From IMG/VR virus record IMGVR_UViG_3300047552_000880, positions 1 through 64,000 of that record: 64,000 nucleotides of DNA; one strand, given 5' to 3'. The position numbers were made by a program, and so were the translations under genes. A model generated the notes under the pieces. It did not search any database. It had not been told where the DNA came from and saw nothing but the letters and a program-made list of their open reading frames with translations. This DNA is from a virus. Shown here piece by piece: positions 21,998 through 30,370 of this stretch; position 1 is the stretch's first letter; each line of letters starts with the position of its first letter.

Positions 21998-22660
21998 TCA
22001 AAACTTTTTTTGTCTTGCTGCATGCATTGTTGCAGAAATTTCTGATACCGCCCATCTGTTGACCTGTGCTTGATGCATTTTCACGAAGTCGCTGTTACTT
22101 AGCATGATGGCTGTCTTCCAGTCTTCGATGGGTATCTGCATGAATCTACTTCTGACATGTGACCATAGATATTGTCTCACGGCTGGTCTAACTTCAGGGA
22201 ACGTAGCAACATTAGACAGATACTGCCAGTTGAGTTTCTGTACCTGCTGCCTTGGATTGTTCCTATTTGCCTTTGCGATTTGCCACATCTTATCAAACAG
22301 TTTTCCTCGAATGATGTACGGCAGAATGTGAAAGTTAATCCCAAAGAACGATTTTGGTGTCACATTGAATATGAAGCTAAGAGGGAACCTGTCATAGAAA
22401 GGCAGAGTATCCTTATGCTTTGGGTCATAGAAGAAGAAATACATACTTCCGGGAAGTACGATATTTTTTTGCAGAGATTTGTGTTGATGAAGAAATTCCT
22501 GTCTCTCTGAGCCATCAAACTTCAGCTTGTTTAGTTTTTCTCGAAACCAATCTACACTTTTTGCTTGATGGAAATTTTTATCCTGCCGAATGATATCAAG
22601 AATCGACATTCCCTCTTGATGATCGATTTTCTTTTTCTGAGGGTTTGATTGTACTTCCAC
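21998..22660 (-). CDS. 2: gp2-like DNA end-protector protein
   Basis: A 220-residue protein. The core PGSMYFFFYDPKHKDTLPFY followed by DRFPLSFIFNV and FFGINFHILPYIIRGKLFD is a block I associate with the T4-superfamily protein annotated as DNA end protector gp2 (YDPKxKxTLPFYDRFPL...GxNFHYL). In T4, gp2 binds packaged DNA ends and blocks RecBCD, and gene 2 lies near gene 4, as here. It begins with GTG, with AGGAATCTAAA as ribosome site. The function is inferred from family memory and synteny. Confidence 0.6.
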   Translation of the reverse strand: MEVQSNPQKKKIDHQEGMSILDIIRQDKNFHQAKSVDWFREKLNKLKFDGSERQEFLHQHKSLQKNIVLPGSMYFFFYDPKHKDTLPFYDRFPLSFIFNVTPKSFFGINFHILPYIIRGKLFDKMWQIAKANRNNPRQQVQKLNWQYLSNVATFPEVRPAVRQYLWSHVRSRFMQIPIEDWKTAIMLSNSDFVKMHQAQVNRWAVSEISATMHAARQKKF

Positions 22661-22661
22661 T

Positions 22662-23102
22662 TTAGATTCCTAGATCGTCTTCTGTTAACACAATGAATTC
22701 TATTCCCTTTGAGCGACAGAAAGCTGTTGCTGCCTTCCATTTTGCCTGATTGATCAGAAACGTTTTAAGAGCCTCTGCATAGGTCGCTTTGTTCTTTTTC
22801 ATCACTGGTGGCAATGTCTCGTGTTTTGGTTTAATCTCAATTGCATATGTCTTTATTTCATCGTTTCTATTTTTGATCTTTGCAATGAAGTCAACAAAGT
22901 ACCGATGTGGCTTATTATCAATTGGACTTATATAAGGGATTACCAATGTTTCTGATGAGTAGAGAACAACATTTTTATTGGCATCAAGCCAGTTCAGAAA
23001 ACGGGTTTCCCACGAAGATCGTGAAACGATTTCATTGAGATTTCCTACATATTTTTCTGGCGCTATTTTTGGAACCCATTTTCTTGGTGTTGCTCTAGCC
23101 AT
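22662..23102 (-). CDS. 4: Head completion nuclease gp4
   Basis: A 146-residue TnsA-like nuclease. RSSWETRFLNWLDAN (about residues 28-42), HRYFVDFIAKIKN (about 66-78) with the metal Asp, and YAIEIKPKHET (about 86-96) with the ExK part give the E-D-ExK site of restriction-like nucleases. T4 gp4 (about 150 residues) trims DNA after packaging to complete the head. It overlaps the small gp51-like frame upstream by 8 bp. Confidence 0.85.
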   Translation of the reverse strand: MARATPRKWVPKIAPEKYVGNLNEIVSRSSWETRFLNWLDANKNVVLYSSETLVIPYISPIDNKPHRYFVDFIAKIKNRNDEIKTYAIEIKPKHETLPPVMKKNKATYAEALKTFLINQAKWKAATAFCRSKGIEFIVLTEDDLGI

Positions 23103-23283
23103 AATGTTGTTCTTTGTTTCGCTCTTGAATCTCTTTGGTAAGATCGCTGATGATCATGCTCACTTCAATGTCCCTTTCCCACGGAAGCATTTTCTCAATT
23201 GATTCGATATTGTATTTGAACCTATACGCCAATGTGTGCATCAGCGTATAGTAGTCCTTCAGATCAAGTGAGGAAAGGGTTAT
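23095..23283 (-). CDS. 51: gp51-like baseplate hub assembly protein with a non-ATG start
   Basis: An open frame between gp26 and gp4 encodes, after its first codons, LSSLDLKDYYTLMHTLAYRF then EKMLPWERDIEVSMIISDL. This matches the small gp51-type protein of T4-superfamily phages (SLDLRDYYT...MPWERD), which sits beside gp26 and helps assemble the hub. No ATG lies before this block. The frame most simply begins at AUA (23283-23281), which overlaps the gp26 stop in the way ATG overlaps elsewhere. The only in-frame ATG would cut off the conserved start. Confidence 0.65.
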   Translation of the reverse strand: MTLSSLDLKDYYTLMHTLAYRFKYNIESIEKMLPWERDIEVSMIISDLTKEIQERNKEQHYG

Positions 23284-23963
23284 AGAAAAAAATTCTCGTA
23301 TCCAGACAATACAGATTCATGTTGCTTGCCACATTTACGACATGTGTAGGATGCATTCAGTTTAACGGCAGGCATCTTGGCAATGAATTCTTCGATACCC
23401 TTACGTTGTCTACGTGAGATTGATTGAATGAATTCCAATTTCTCGGCTCTGTTTTTATCCAGTATGTCATCTTCCGTTAAAACAGATTCAATGCAGTCAA
23501 CAACAATTTCATCTGCATCTTTTCCTTCACCAAGAGCAATGAAGTCATCAAGGCTCGGGTGATGCATCTTCACAAAATATTTTGTGTCGGTAATAGGAAT
23601 CATCCCCATGTCTTTTGTTGGTGCTGGCTCAATGATTACGTCATCGATATTAACATGAAATTCTGTCTTAACAGGTGTTTCTTCGCAGTCACATTTACCG
23701 ATCAATTCAACAATTTCACCAATTGATTTTGATCTGATTTTCAGAAAGATGTATTCTAGATCATAGTAAGGAATCTTGTTTGCATCAAGACCAGTGCAGA
23801 TATTAACAATCTTTTTGATTGCGTTAATGATGGTGTCAATGCTGTCGTCCTGTAATGCCAGAAGCAATGCTTTTTCTTCTTTGACCGTAAATGGTCTGTA
23901 AGAGATTTTTGCGCCTGTACTTGGTTGTGTCAGGGTATATGATGGTAAAAGTTCTTCACTCAC
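23280..23963 (-). CDS. 26: Baseplate hub subunit gp26
   Basis: A 227-residue protein of the T4 baseplate family. ISYRPFTVKEEKALLLALQD near the start and the block DNKIPYYDLEYIFLKIRSKS-like region (about residues 70-90) fit gp26. A C-terminal CRKCGKQHESVL suggests a zinc-binding end. The start is taken as GTG at 23963 because AAAGGA lies upstream; a TTG at 23987 is the alternative and would overlap the gp54 gene. gp26 is part of the hub assembly pathway with gp51, 27, 28 and 29. Confidence 0.8.
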   Translation of the reverse strand: MSEELLPSYTLTQPSTGAKISYRPFTVKEEKALLLALQDDSIDTIINAIKKIVNICTGLDANKIPYYDLEYIFLKIRSKSIGEIVELIGKCDCEETPVKTEFHVNIDDVIIEPAPTKDMGMIPITDTKYFVKMHHPSLDDFIALGEGKDADEIVVDCIESVLTEDDILDKNRAEKLEFIQSISRRQRKGIEEFIAKMPAVKLNASYTCRKCGKQHESVLSGYENFFL

Positions 23964-23977
23964 TTTAATATTTTCCT

Positions 23978-24658
23978 TTATTGCCAATATTCATCTGGTA
24001 TGTTTTGGTAGTCACCAGCAAAGTTTCCTAGTTGATCGTATTGAGGTTCATTAGTGGCACTATAGCCCTCATCAGACTCTGTTGGTAACGTTTCGGAGTC
24101 TTTAACAGCGCCGCCATCAAACGTTTCATCAGATTTCTTGATATCCATGTATGAGTAACAAAATTCTGTTGAGAATGTGCTTATCTGACCCATACCAGAC
24201 CAATTTAATTCAATTTCGCTCAGAGTCTTCGGAAATGCATCTTTGAGTACATAGGTCATGATACTCTTGTCTTGCATGTTCTTGATGTTGACCTGTATCT
24301 CTGTTGAATAGTCGCTTGGATATCCGAATGTTCTCTTTTTACTAACAATGAACTTCATCCATTTTTCAAAGAACATTCTGATATTCATCTGTTGATCGGC
24401 ATAGAAAGACAATCTTACATCTGTCTTATCTGCGTCATATACAAAATGTCGTTTCGTGTCAACATCAATATATTGATCATTTGTTGAAAACGAAATTCCC
24501 GGCACATTTGCATTAAAGCAAAATAGGTTGATGTATTTCTGTGTATCAGAAATGTCATTGTCGCCTTGCATACACGGAGGAACAGTAATACCTACCGAGA
24601 ATAGATAAGGTCTTGATATATTACGTTCCCGTAATTCGTTTCTGAATTGTTCTAACAT
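23978..24658 (-). CDS. 54: Baseplate tail-tube initiator gp54
   Basis: A 226-residue tail-tube-like protein. CFNANVPGISFSTND (about residues 47-61), VRLSFYADQQMNIRMFFEKW (about 82-101) and the late YVLKDAFPKTLSEIELNWSG (about 138-157) match the tube fold shared by gp19 and gp54. The C-terminal 50 residues are acidic and probably flexible. The gene is the first on the minus side of the divergent late promoter at 24682-24701. No ribosome site is clear before the ATG. T4 gp54 is 320 residues, so this is a short version. Confidence 0.8.
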   Translation of the reverse strand: MLEQFRNELRERNISRPYLFSVGITVPPCMQGDNDISDTQKYINLFCFNANVPGISFSTNDQYIDVDTKRHFVYDADKTDVRLSFYADQQMNIRMFFEKWMKFIVSKKRTFGYPSDYSTEIQVNIKNMQDKSIMTYVLKDAFPKTLSEIELNWSGMGQISTFSTEFCYSYMDIKKSDETFDGGAVKDSETLPTESDEGYSATNEPQYDQLGNFAGDYQNIPDEYWQ

Positions 24659-24681
24659 TTTGTGTTGAATTGTCTATTTTT

Positions 24682-24701
24682 CTATTTAATGGATTAAATA
24701 G
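24682..24701. promoter_or_regulatory. Divergent palindromic late promoter
   Basis: CTATTTAATGGATTAAATAG is a perfect inverted repeat of two 9-base arms around GG. Each arm is a late-type element (ATTAAATA), one facing the minus-strand gp54 gene (start 24658) and one facing the plus-strand gp48 gene (start 24722). It is the point where coding direction switches for the rest of the window. Confidence 0.7.
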
Positions 24702-24721
24702 TACAAACAAATATCTATGCT

Positions 24722-25687
24722 ATGTCACAAAAGTTTTTATACTACCCTTCCAAATTAGCAGCATTAACATCATCGCCGGATACTGCATATACTATGTTCT
24801 ATATCAATAGTGATGTTCGCGCATCTAAATTGAAGAACGATAAGAGTATGGGTGACGTATATGTTGATGCTTCGACCACAAGAACCAGTGCCCAAGATTC
24901 TTTTTCTTCTGACGGTTCAAACGGTTATGGTAATTCTATTATCAGAAATAAAGAAGATGATCCTGCTCTGAGTATCAAGGATACAGAAAATCGCAATCTT
25001 AGATTCAAGAAGCAAGATAACATGACTCGATTGGATAGAGCTATTGTTCTTCCGATGCCATCCAATCTGATTTTCAACGATTCTGTTCACTACGGGGAAG
25101 AACCAGCAAACCTTCTGTCACTGACAATGGACACTGGCGCTGATCTTATTCAGGGTGGCAATAGACTCGCAAAGGCTGGTAATATTGCAACAGCAATTGC
25201 TGCATCTTATGCCGCATCAAACAGTAAAACAGGAACCGCCGCCAATTCTTATTTGAAGGCAGAAAGAAAAGTTTTCAACCCGCGAAAAGAACAAGTATTC
25301 AATAACGTCGATTTTCGGACATTCAATTTTCAGTATACGTTTTCACCAACTTCTCGTGCCGAGGCAGATTCAGTTCAAGAAATCATCAAGTCGTTCAGAT
25401 ATTATTCCATGCCATTCATGGACAGTTCAAAATTGTTCTATTTGACTCCGGCTGAATTTGTTATCAATTTCATGTTGGGGTCAGGCACTAACACAGCCAT
25501 TCCAAGAATCATGACTTCTGTTCTCACGAATGTAACAACAAATTTGACTCCGAACAATCAGTGGGCAAATTTCGAGAATGGGTTTCCGCCATTCATCGAT
25601 TTCGTGTTGACGTTCAAAGAATTGGAAACTCTTAACAGGGATCGTATTGAGGCTCCTGACGGTATGAAAGATGCAGGTGGATACTAA
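24722..25687 (+). CDS. 48: Baseplate tail-tube cap gp48
   Basis: A 321-residue protein. After a variable N-terminal half, the block IVLPMPSNLIFNDSVHYGEE, the tube-like NVDFRTFNFQYTFSPTSRAE and the end PPFIDFVLTFKELETLNRDR match gp48 of T4 (364 residues), which caps the hub and, with gp54, starts tube polymerisation. It opens the plus-strand structural operon, 21 bp after the divergent late promoter. No ribosome site is evident, so initiation may rely on the short AT-rich leader. Confidence 0.85.
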   Translation: MSQKFLYYPSKLAALTSSPDTAYTMFYINSDVRASKLKNDKSMGDVYVDASTTRTSAQDSFSSDGSNGYGNSIIRNKEDDPALSIKDTENRNLRFKKQDNMTRLDRAIVLPMPSNLIFNDSVHYGEEPANLLSLTMDTGADLIQGGNRLAKAGNIATAIAASYAASNSKTGTAANSYLKAERKVFNPRKEQVFNNVDFRTFNFQYTFSPTSRAEADSVQEIIKSFRYYSMPFMDSSKLFYLTPAEFVINFMLGSGTNTAIPRIMTSVLTNVTTNLTPNNQWANFENGFPPFIDFVLTFKELETLNRDRIEAPDGMKDAGGY

Positions 25688-26217
25688 TGAATTACTTTAA
25701 TCAGTTTCCTCTCATTCAATATGACTTCGATGGCGTTAGTCATGTACTAACGGATATCTTTCGTAGATCGCGTTTAAACCCCATATACGAGGATTTGACC
25801 GATATGTATACCACATACTCAGTCAATGACGGAGAAACGCCAGAAGACGTTTCTATGCGGTTCTATAAGACTCCTGATCTACATTGGGTGATACTTGTGA
25901 TCAACAAGATTATCAACCCATATACAGATTGGGTTCAACCAGAACATGTGATTGAAGAAATTGCCAAAGAGAAATATGGCGATGACTATCAGAAAACTTG
26001 GTACTACGAAGATTCTGATGGCGATGTTGTATCTGTGATCAAGGAATATAAGAAGGGCGCTGTCTGGACTTCTCCTACTGATACAGGAAATCACCTTGCA
26101 GTTACTTTTTTGGATCATGAGCTTAGACTGAATGAAAAGCGCCGAGAAATAAAGATTCTTAGGGTTGAGTTGGTCACTGATTTCATTTCTGAATATATAC
26201 GGACAATCAGAAGATGA
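25687..26217 (+). CDS. 53: Baseplate wedge subunit gp53
   Basis: A 176-residue protein with the gp53 signature: NYFNQFPLIQYDFDG at the start and YSVNDGETPEDVSMRFYKTP followed by DLHWVILVINKIINPYTDW (about residues 39-76), a LysM-like fold. gp53 links neighbouring wedges around the hub in T4. It overlaps gp48 by one base and the gp27 gene by 4 bp. Confidence 0.92.
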   Translation: MNYFNQFPLIQYDFDGVSHVLTDIFRRSRLNPIYEDLTDMYTTYSVNDGETPEDVSMRFYKTPDLHWVILVINKIINPYTDWVQPEHVIEEIAKEKYGDDYQKTWYYEDSDGDVVSVIKEYKKGAVWTSPTDTGNHLAVTFLDHELRLNEKRREIKILRVELVTDFISEYIRTIRR

Positions 26218-27479
26218 GCGAAGTCATTTCAAGTAATGCTGTTGCGTTTCCGGGTGAAGTTAATATATCAAAAGCCGACTTGATTACTCATGCCGGGGTA
26301 AGAATTGATATAACAGGGATCATTCAGCAATTCAATATATTTGAAGACCTCTATTCAAATTATTTGACCTGTACAATTATTATTTCTGATGCTGTTGGTC
26401 TGTTTTCAATGTCTCCTTTAATTGGACAGGAACTGATTGATATTGAACTACAGACTCCTTCTTTAAAAGAAACTCTCAACAAGACCTTCTATATTCATAA
26501 GTTGGATGACCGTCAGTTTGAGGGAGCCAGAGTACAGACATATAGTTTACATTGCTGTAGTCGCGAAGCCGTTGTATCGAGTAATCTGAAAATATCAAGA
26601 TCATTCAAAGATAAGCCTATTTCAGAACATGTCGCTGATATCTTTCAAAAAGATTTACAGTCAGAGACTTTGTGTTATGTCGAAGATACTAGCAATAATT
26701 TTAAATTTATTGCACCGTATTGGTCGCCATTCGAAACAATCAACTGGTTATCTAATAGAGCATTGAATGCGAATGAGAATGCTGGATTTCTGTTCTTTGA
26801 AACGAATCAAAGTTACGAATTCACATCACTTGAAATGTTGATGGGAGCCAATCCAGCACATACGTACATCTATGCAGATCAGAGTGGAAGAACATCTAGT
26901 AACAACTTGAATGAAGATATCAAGTATTCGTTTGTTGAATCTATGTATACGGACGTTGGGTTTGATTACTTCCGTAGATTGCATCAGGGCGCATATGCAA
27001 GTAAGGTAACGACATTTGATATGACCCTGAAAACTTTTGCTTCAACTGATTACGATTATGTACGTGATTTCAATAAAACAATGCATTTGGATGATTATCC
27101 ATTGACTTCATCGACATTGGTGCGCTCAAGAATAGCACATCAATATTTTGTTACAAAGAATAACTATCTATTTGGTGATAAATTTGATCAGGGGCATAGA
27201 AATTGGTTGCTATCAAGAAATGCGCTCTACCAACAAACATTCATGCACAAGATCAATCTTCGGGTTATCGGAAGATTTGATATTAAGGTAGGTAATGTCA
27301 TTAAGTTGAAGATCAATGATTTTCGGGCGTTTGGTGAACAGGAATCTACTGAGATAGAGGATGATATGTATACCGGTCGTTATCTTGTTACGGCTATCAG
27401 ACATATCATTGCTGCCAATAAGCATACCATGTACCTTGAAGTCATCAAGGATTCCTTTACAGTTAATTTGGATGAGTGA
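26214..27479 (+). CDS. 27: Baseplate hub subunit gp27
   Basis: A 421-residue protein that fits the hub ring. The N-terminal tube-like part reads GVRIDITGIIQQFNIFEDLY with LTCTIIISDAVGLFS, and the second domain ends INLRVIGRFDIKVGNVIKLK and GRYLVTAIRHIIAANKHTMY. T4 gp27 is 391 residues and forms the trimer that holds gp5. The gp5 gene follows with a one-base overlap, as expected for partners. Confidence 0.85.
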   Translation: MSEVISSNAVAFPGEVNISKADLITHAGVRIDITGIIQQFNIFEDLYSNYLTCTIIISDAVGLFSMSPLIGQELIDIELQTPSLKETLNKTFYIHKLDDRQFEGARVQTYSLHCCSREAVVSSNLKISRSFKDKPISEHVADIFQKDLQSETLCYVEDTSNNFKFIAPYWSPFETINWLSNRALNANENAGFLFFETNQSYEFTSLEMLMGANPAHTYIYADQSGRTSSNNLNEDIKYSFVESMYTDVGFDYFRRLHQGAYASKVTTFDMTLKTFASTDYDYVRDFNKTMHLDDYPLTSSTLVRSRIAHQYFVTKNNYLFGDKFDQGHRNWLLSRNALYQQTFMHKINLRVIGRFDIKVGNVIKLKINDFRAFGEQESTEIEDDMYTGRYLVTAIRHIIAANKHTMYLEVIKDSFTVNLDE

Positions 27480-29971
27480 TGTTTCAAAATTTTTATCAAG
27501 CAATTGTTGAATCAAGAAAAGACCCACTGAAATTGGGTCGCTGTCAGGTGCGCGTTTTTGGAGTTCATACCGAATCGCTGACCCTTATTCCAACAGAAGA
27601 TTTGCCTTGGGCAACCATTTTGATGCCTCCTACCAGTGCCTCTATTTCTGGTATAGGAAACTCACCAACAGGTTTGGTTGAAGGTTCATTGGTCATGGTT
27701 GTTTTCCTTGATGGCGAATCGAAACAACAGCCAATGATTGTTGGTAGCGTTCATGGAATCCCTCAGAAGAAAAATGCTTTCTCTGCGGCAGAGAATGATG
27801 GTACAACCACAGAATCGGAATCTCCTACACAACCAGATCAAACCGATTCTAATGTAGATACACAGAAAGCAGAAGAAACGCCAACAGAAACAGGTGATTG
27901 TTGCAGTAGCGTTGATAGTTCTGCGATGGTCGCTAAATTTGGCTCCAATGTTACTACTGTCTGTGAGACTTTATGTGCATATGGTATTAAGAATCCGTAT
28001 GCAGTTGTTGCTATATTGGCTAACGTGGCAAAGGAATGTGGATTCAAACCTCAAAGAGAATCCATGAAATATAGTAGTGCTGATAGACTACGCGCTATTT
28101 TTCCGAGCAAGTTCAATTCAATGTCTGATACCGATATTCAGAAATATGTCAACAATGAACAGACTCTTGCTAATTACGTTTATTCGAATCGTGAAGGGAA
28201 TGGTGACGCAGCATCCGGTGACGGATACAAATATCGTGGCGGTGGTCTAATTCAACTTACATTCAAAAACAATTATATTTCTATTGGTAGTAAAATTGGC
28301 GTCGATTTAGCTGCCAATCCAGATAAAGTCAATGATCCTTCTATTGCAGCAAAGGTTGTTGCTCAGTATATGATCAATCGCTATGGCGGGGCAGGTAGAT
28401 TGAATTTCAGTGATCTGAACACGGCTCTATCTGATGTAACACGTAAAATAAATCCGGGCGGCGTTGATAACGATCTTCCGAAGGTCACTTCATATGCGTC
28501 TTTGTGTTCTGTTATTGGTGATCCATCAACAAAGAAAGCTGCTGACAAGGAATTGGCTAAGACTGTTCCGGCAGGTCAAGTTAAGCCGGACGGTACTATT
28601 TCTGATGGCATACCTGATAGTCATAAGACCAATGATGATATGGGTTTCAAAGACCCAAATAATGTTTACCCGCTAGAAGATTTTCTGAAGGAACCTGATG
28701 TAAATCGACTTGCACGAAGAATTACTAAGATGACTCCGGTCGAGGTAAAACGAAATAATCGTAGAAAGTCTATCAAGTCAGTTGACTCCGAATTCTTTGA
28801 GCCACCTATTCCTTATAATGCCAAATATCCTTACAATCACGTAAGGTTTTCGGAGAGTGGTCATTTAGAAGAAGTTGATGATACGCCTAGTGCAGAAAGA
28901 TTGCATTGGTATCATACCGCAGGAACATATCAAGAAATTGATGCTCATGGTACTCGGGTCAATAAAATTGTTGGTGATGACTTTACGATTATTGAACGGA
29001 ATGGTTACGTCTATGTTGATGGCGTCATAAGACTCACTACCGGCTCTCATGCCAAATTGCTGATTCAAGGTAATATGGACGTTCGAGTAAACGGTGATTT
29101 GACATATGATGTTGGCGGTGATATTAAAATGTCTGCTGCTGGCTCTGTTAATTTTACTGCTGGATCAGAAACACACATTTATTCGGGCGGTTCTGTTAAC
29201 GTACAGGGGTCTGGTGTTTATTGGCAATCTGGTACAGCTAAGGGGTATGGTGCTTCTGCTGGTACAGCAAATGATAATGATTATCCTTTCCAACAAAATG
29301 AGACTGCTGAAGATCAGGAAGTCATTGATTTGGATGATGCCGATGAAGAAGAAGTTACTGCGGCAAGAGAAAAGGCTATCAAGGAAGGTAAGATAACTCA
29401 GGCAGAAGTTGATGAAGCCAAAAATGTTGAGTCAACCCAAGAGGATACAAAGGAGCCTGATGTAAATATCGATGCATATCCTGCGTCTTGTTCTGCCTTC
29501 ATCAATAAATCTGATATACCTTCTAGTATAAAACTGAGTCAATATTTTACATTAGGCTCATTAACAGAATCTGTTGTGTTTAGTCATACAGTTGTACCAA
29601 ACCTCGGTAAGACCAAGGGTGAAATTGTATGTAACTTAAAGCAATTGGCAGAGAATTGTTTGGACAAGATAAAATCGAAATATCCAAATATGATGGTCAC
29701 TTGTACATTCAGACCTAACTCAAATACAAGCCAGCATAATATAGGTCAGGCAGCGGATATTCAATTTACTGGCGCAAGTAAGGCAGAATATTTTGAAATT
29801 GCTAAATGGATTAAATCCAATGTGTTGTTTGATCAGCTTTTGTTGGAATATAAAACAACTGGAACGAAATTACCTTGGATACATATTAGCTACACAGAGT
29901 CACCGAGAAGACAGGTAATGACTTTCTTGAACAACACAAAATACGCAGACGGTTTGCATAGGATTGAATAA
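27479..29971 (+). CDS. 5: Baseplate spike gp5 with GH19 muramidase and M15-like peptidase domains
   Basis: An 830-residue spike protein. Residues 1-95 form the gp5 OB domain (DPLKLGRCQVRVFGVHTESL). Residues about 145-335 are a GH19 chitinase/lysozyme-like domain (VAILANVAKECGF and YKYRGGGLIQLTFKNNY). Residues about 430-590 are the repetitive beta-helix (VGDDFTIIERNGYVYVDG, GDIKMSAAGSVNFTAGS). Residues about 655-830 resemble M15/DacB-type metallopeptidases (TSQHNIGQAADIQ, LPWIHISYTE). T4 gp5 has only a lysozyme of another family. The spike thus appears to carry a glycan-cleaving and a peptide-cleaving domain for entry. ATG 27479 overlaps the gp27 stop. Confidence 0.88.
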   Translation: MFQNFYQAIVESRKDPLKLGRCQVRVFGVHTESLTLIPTEDLPWATILMPPTSASISGIGNSPTGLVEGSLVMVVFLDGESKQQPMIVGSVHGIPQKKNAFSAAENDGTTTESESPTQPDQTDSNVDTQKAEETPTETGDCCSSVDSSAMVAKFGSNVTTVCETLCAYGIKNPYAVVAILANVAKECGFKPQRESMKYSSADRLRAIFPSKFNSMSDTDIQKYVNNEQTLANYVYSNREGNGDAASGDGYKYRGGGLIQLTFKNNYISIGSKIGVDLAANPDKVNDPSIAAKVVAQYMINRYGGAGRLNFSDLNTALSDVTRKINPGGVDNDLPKVTSYASLCSVIGDPSTKKAADKELAKTVPAGQVKPDGTISDGIPDSHKTNDDMGFKDPNNVYPLEDFLKEPDVNRLARRITKMTPVEVKRNNRRKSIKSVDSEFFEPPIPYNAKYPYNHVRFSESGHLEEVDDTPSAERLHWYHTAGTYQEIDAHGTRVNKIVGDDFTIIERNGYVYVDGVIRLTTGSHAKLLIQGNMDVRVNGDLTYDVGGDIKMSAAGSVNFTAGSETHIYSGGSVNVQGSGVYWQSGTAKGYGASAGTANDNDYPFQQNETAEDQEVIDLDDADEEEVTAAREKAIKEGKITQAEVDEAKNVESTQEDTKEPDVNIDAYPASCSAFINKSDIPSSIKLSQYFTLGSLTESVVFSHTVVPNLGKTKGEIVCNLKQLAENCLDKIKSKYPNMMVTCTFRPNSNTSQHNIGQAADIQFTGASKAEYFEIAKWIKSNVLFDQLLLEYKTTGTKLPWIHISYTESPRRQVMTFLNNTKYADGLHRIE

Positions 29972-30369
29972 TGCCAACAATAACAAAAGAAGTACGGGAA
30001 TATAAAGACATTGCCTTTATGATGGAAAGCCATCCCCTTTCAGGGGAGATTGTCACCAAGAAAAATGCAGAGGCTATTAAACAGAGCATTCGCAATCTAT
30101 TACTTACCAGAAAGGGAAGTCGTAAATTTGATCCAGAGTTTGGTTCACCGATATACGAATTTCTTTTTGAGAATTTCACTGGCGCAGCCATCTATGCATG
30201 TAGAACACAAATAGCAAGCATGCTAGGTAAATATGAACCTCGATTTTCTGTGAGAAAGGTTGATATCACGTCTCCTTCTCCGAATACAATAAATATAGAG
30301 ATTGAGGGTCTTATTGTCAATACAACCAGACCAATCACAATAACACTTCTTGTTGATAGATTGCGGTAA
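29971..30369 (+). CDS. 25: Baseplate wedge subunit gp25
   Basis: A 132-residue protein of the gp25/lysozyme-like baseplate family. AEAIKQSIRNLLLTRKGSRK then FDPEFGSPIYEFLFENF (about residues 30-66) is the family core, with the EPR-type site as YEPRFSVRKVDI near 88. gp25 joins gp6 and gp53 in the wedge core and is conserved in all contractile injection systems. Overlaps gp5 by one base. Confidence 0.95.
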   Translation: MPTITKEVREYKDIAFMMESHPLSGEIVTKKNAEAIKQSIRNLLLTRKGSRKFDPEFGSPIYEFLFENFTGAAIYACRTQIASMLGKYEPRFSVRKVDITSPSPNTINIEIEGLIVNTTRPITITLLVDRLR

Positions 30370-30370
30370 A

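Noticed and set aside
24404-25118. Tape measure, sheath, tube and head genes
   Set aside because: No gp29, gp18, gp19, gp20 or gp23-like gene was seen in the window; they must lie elsewhere in the genome.
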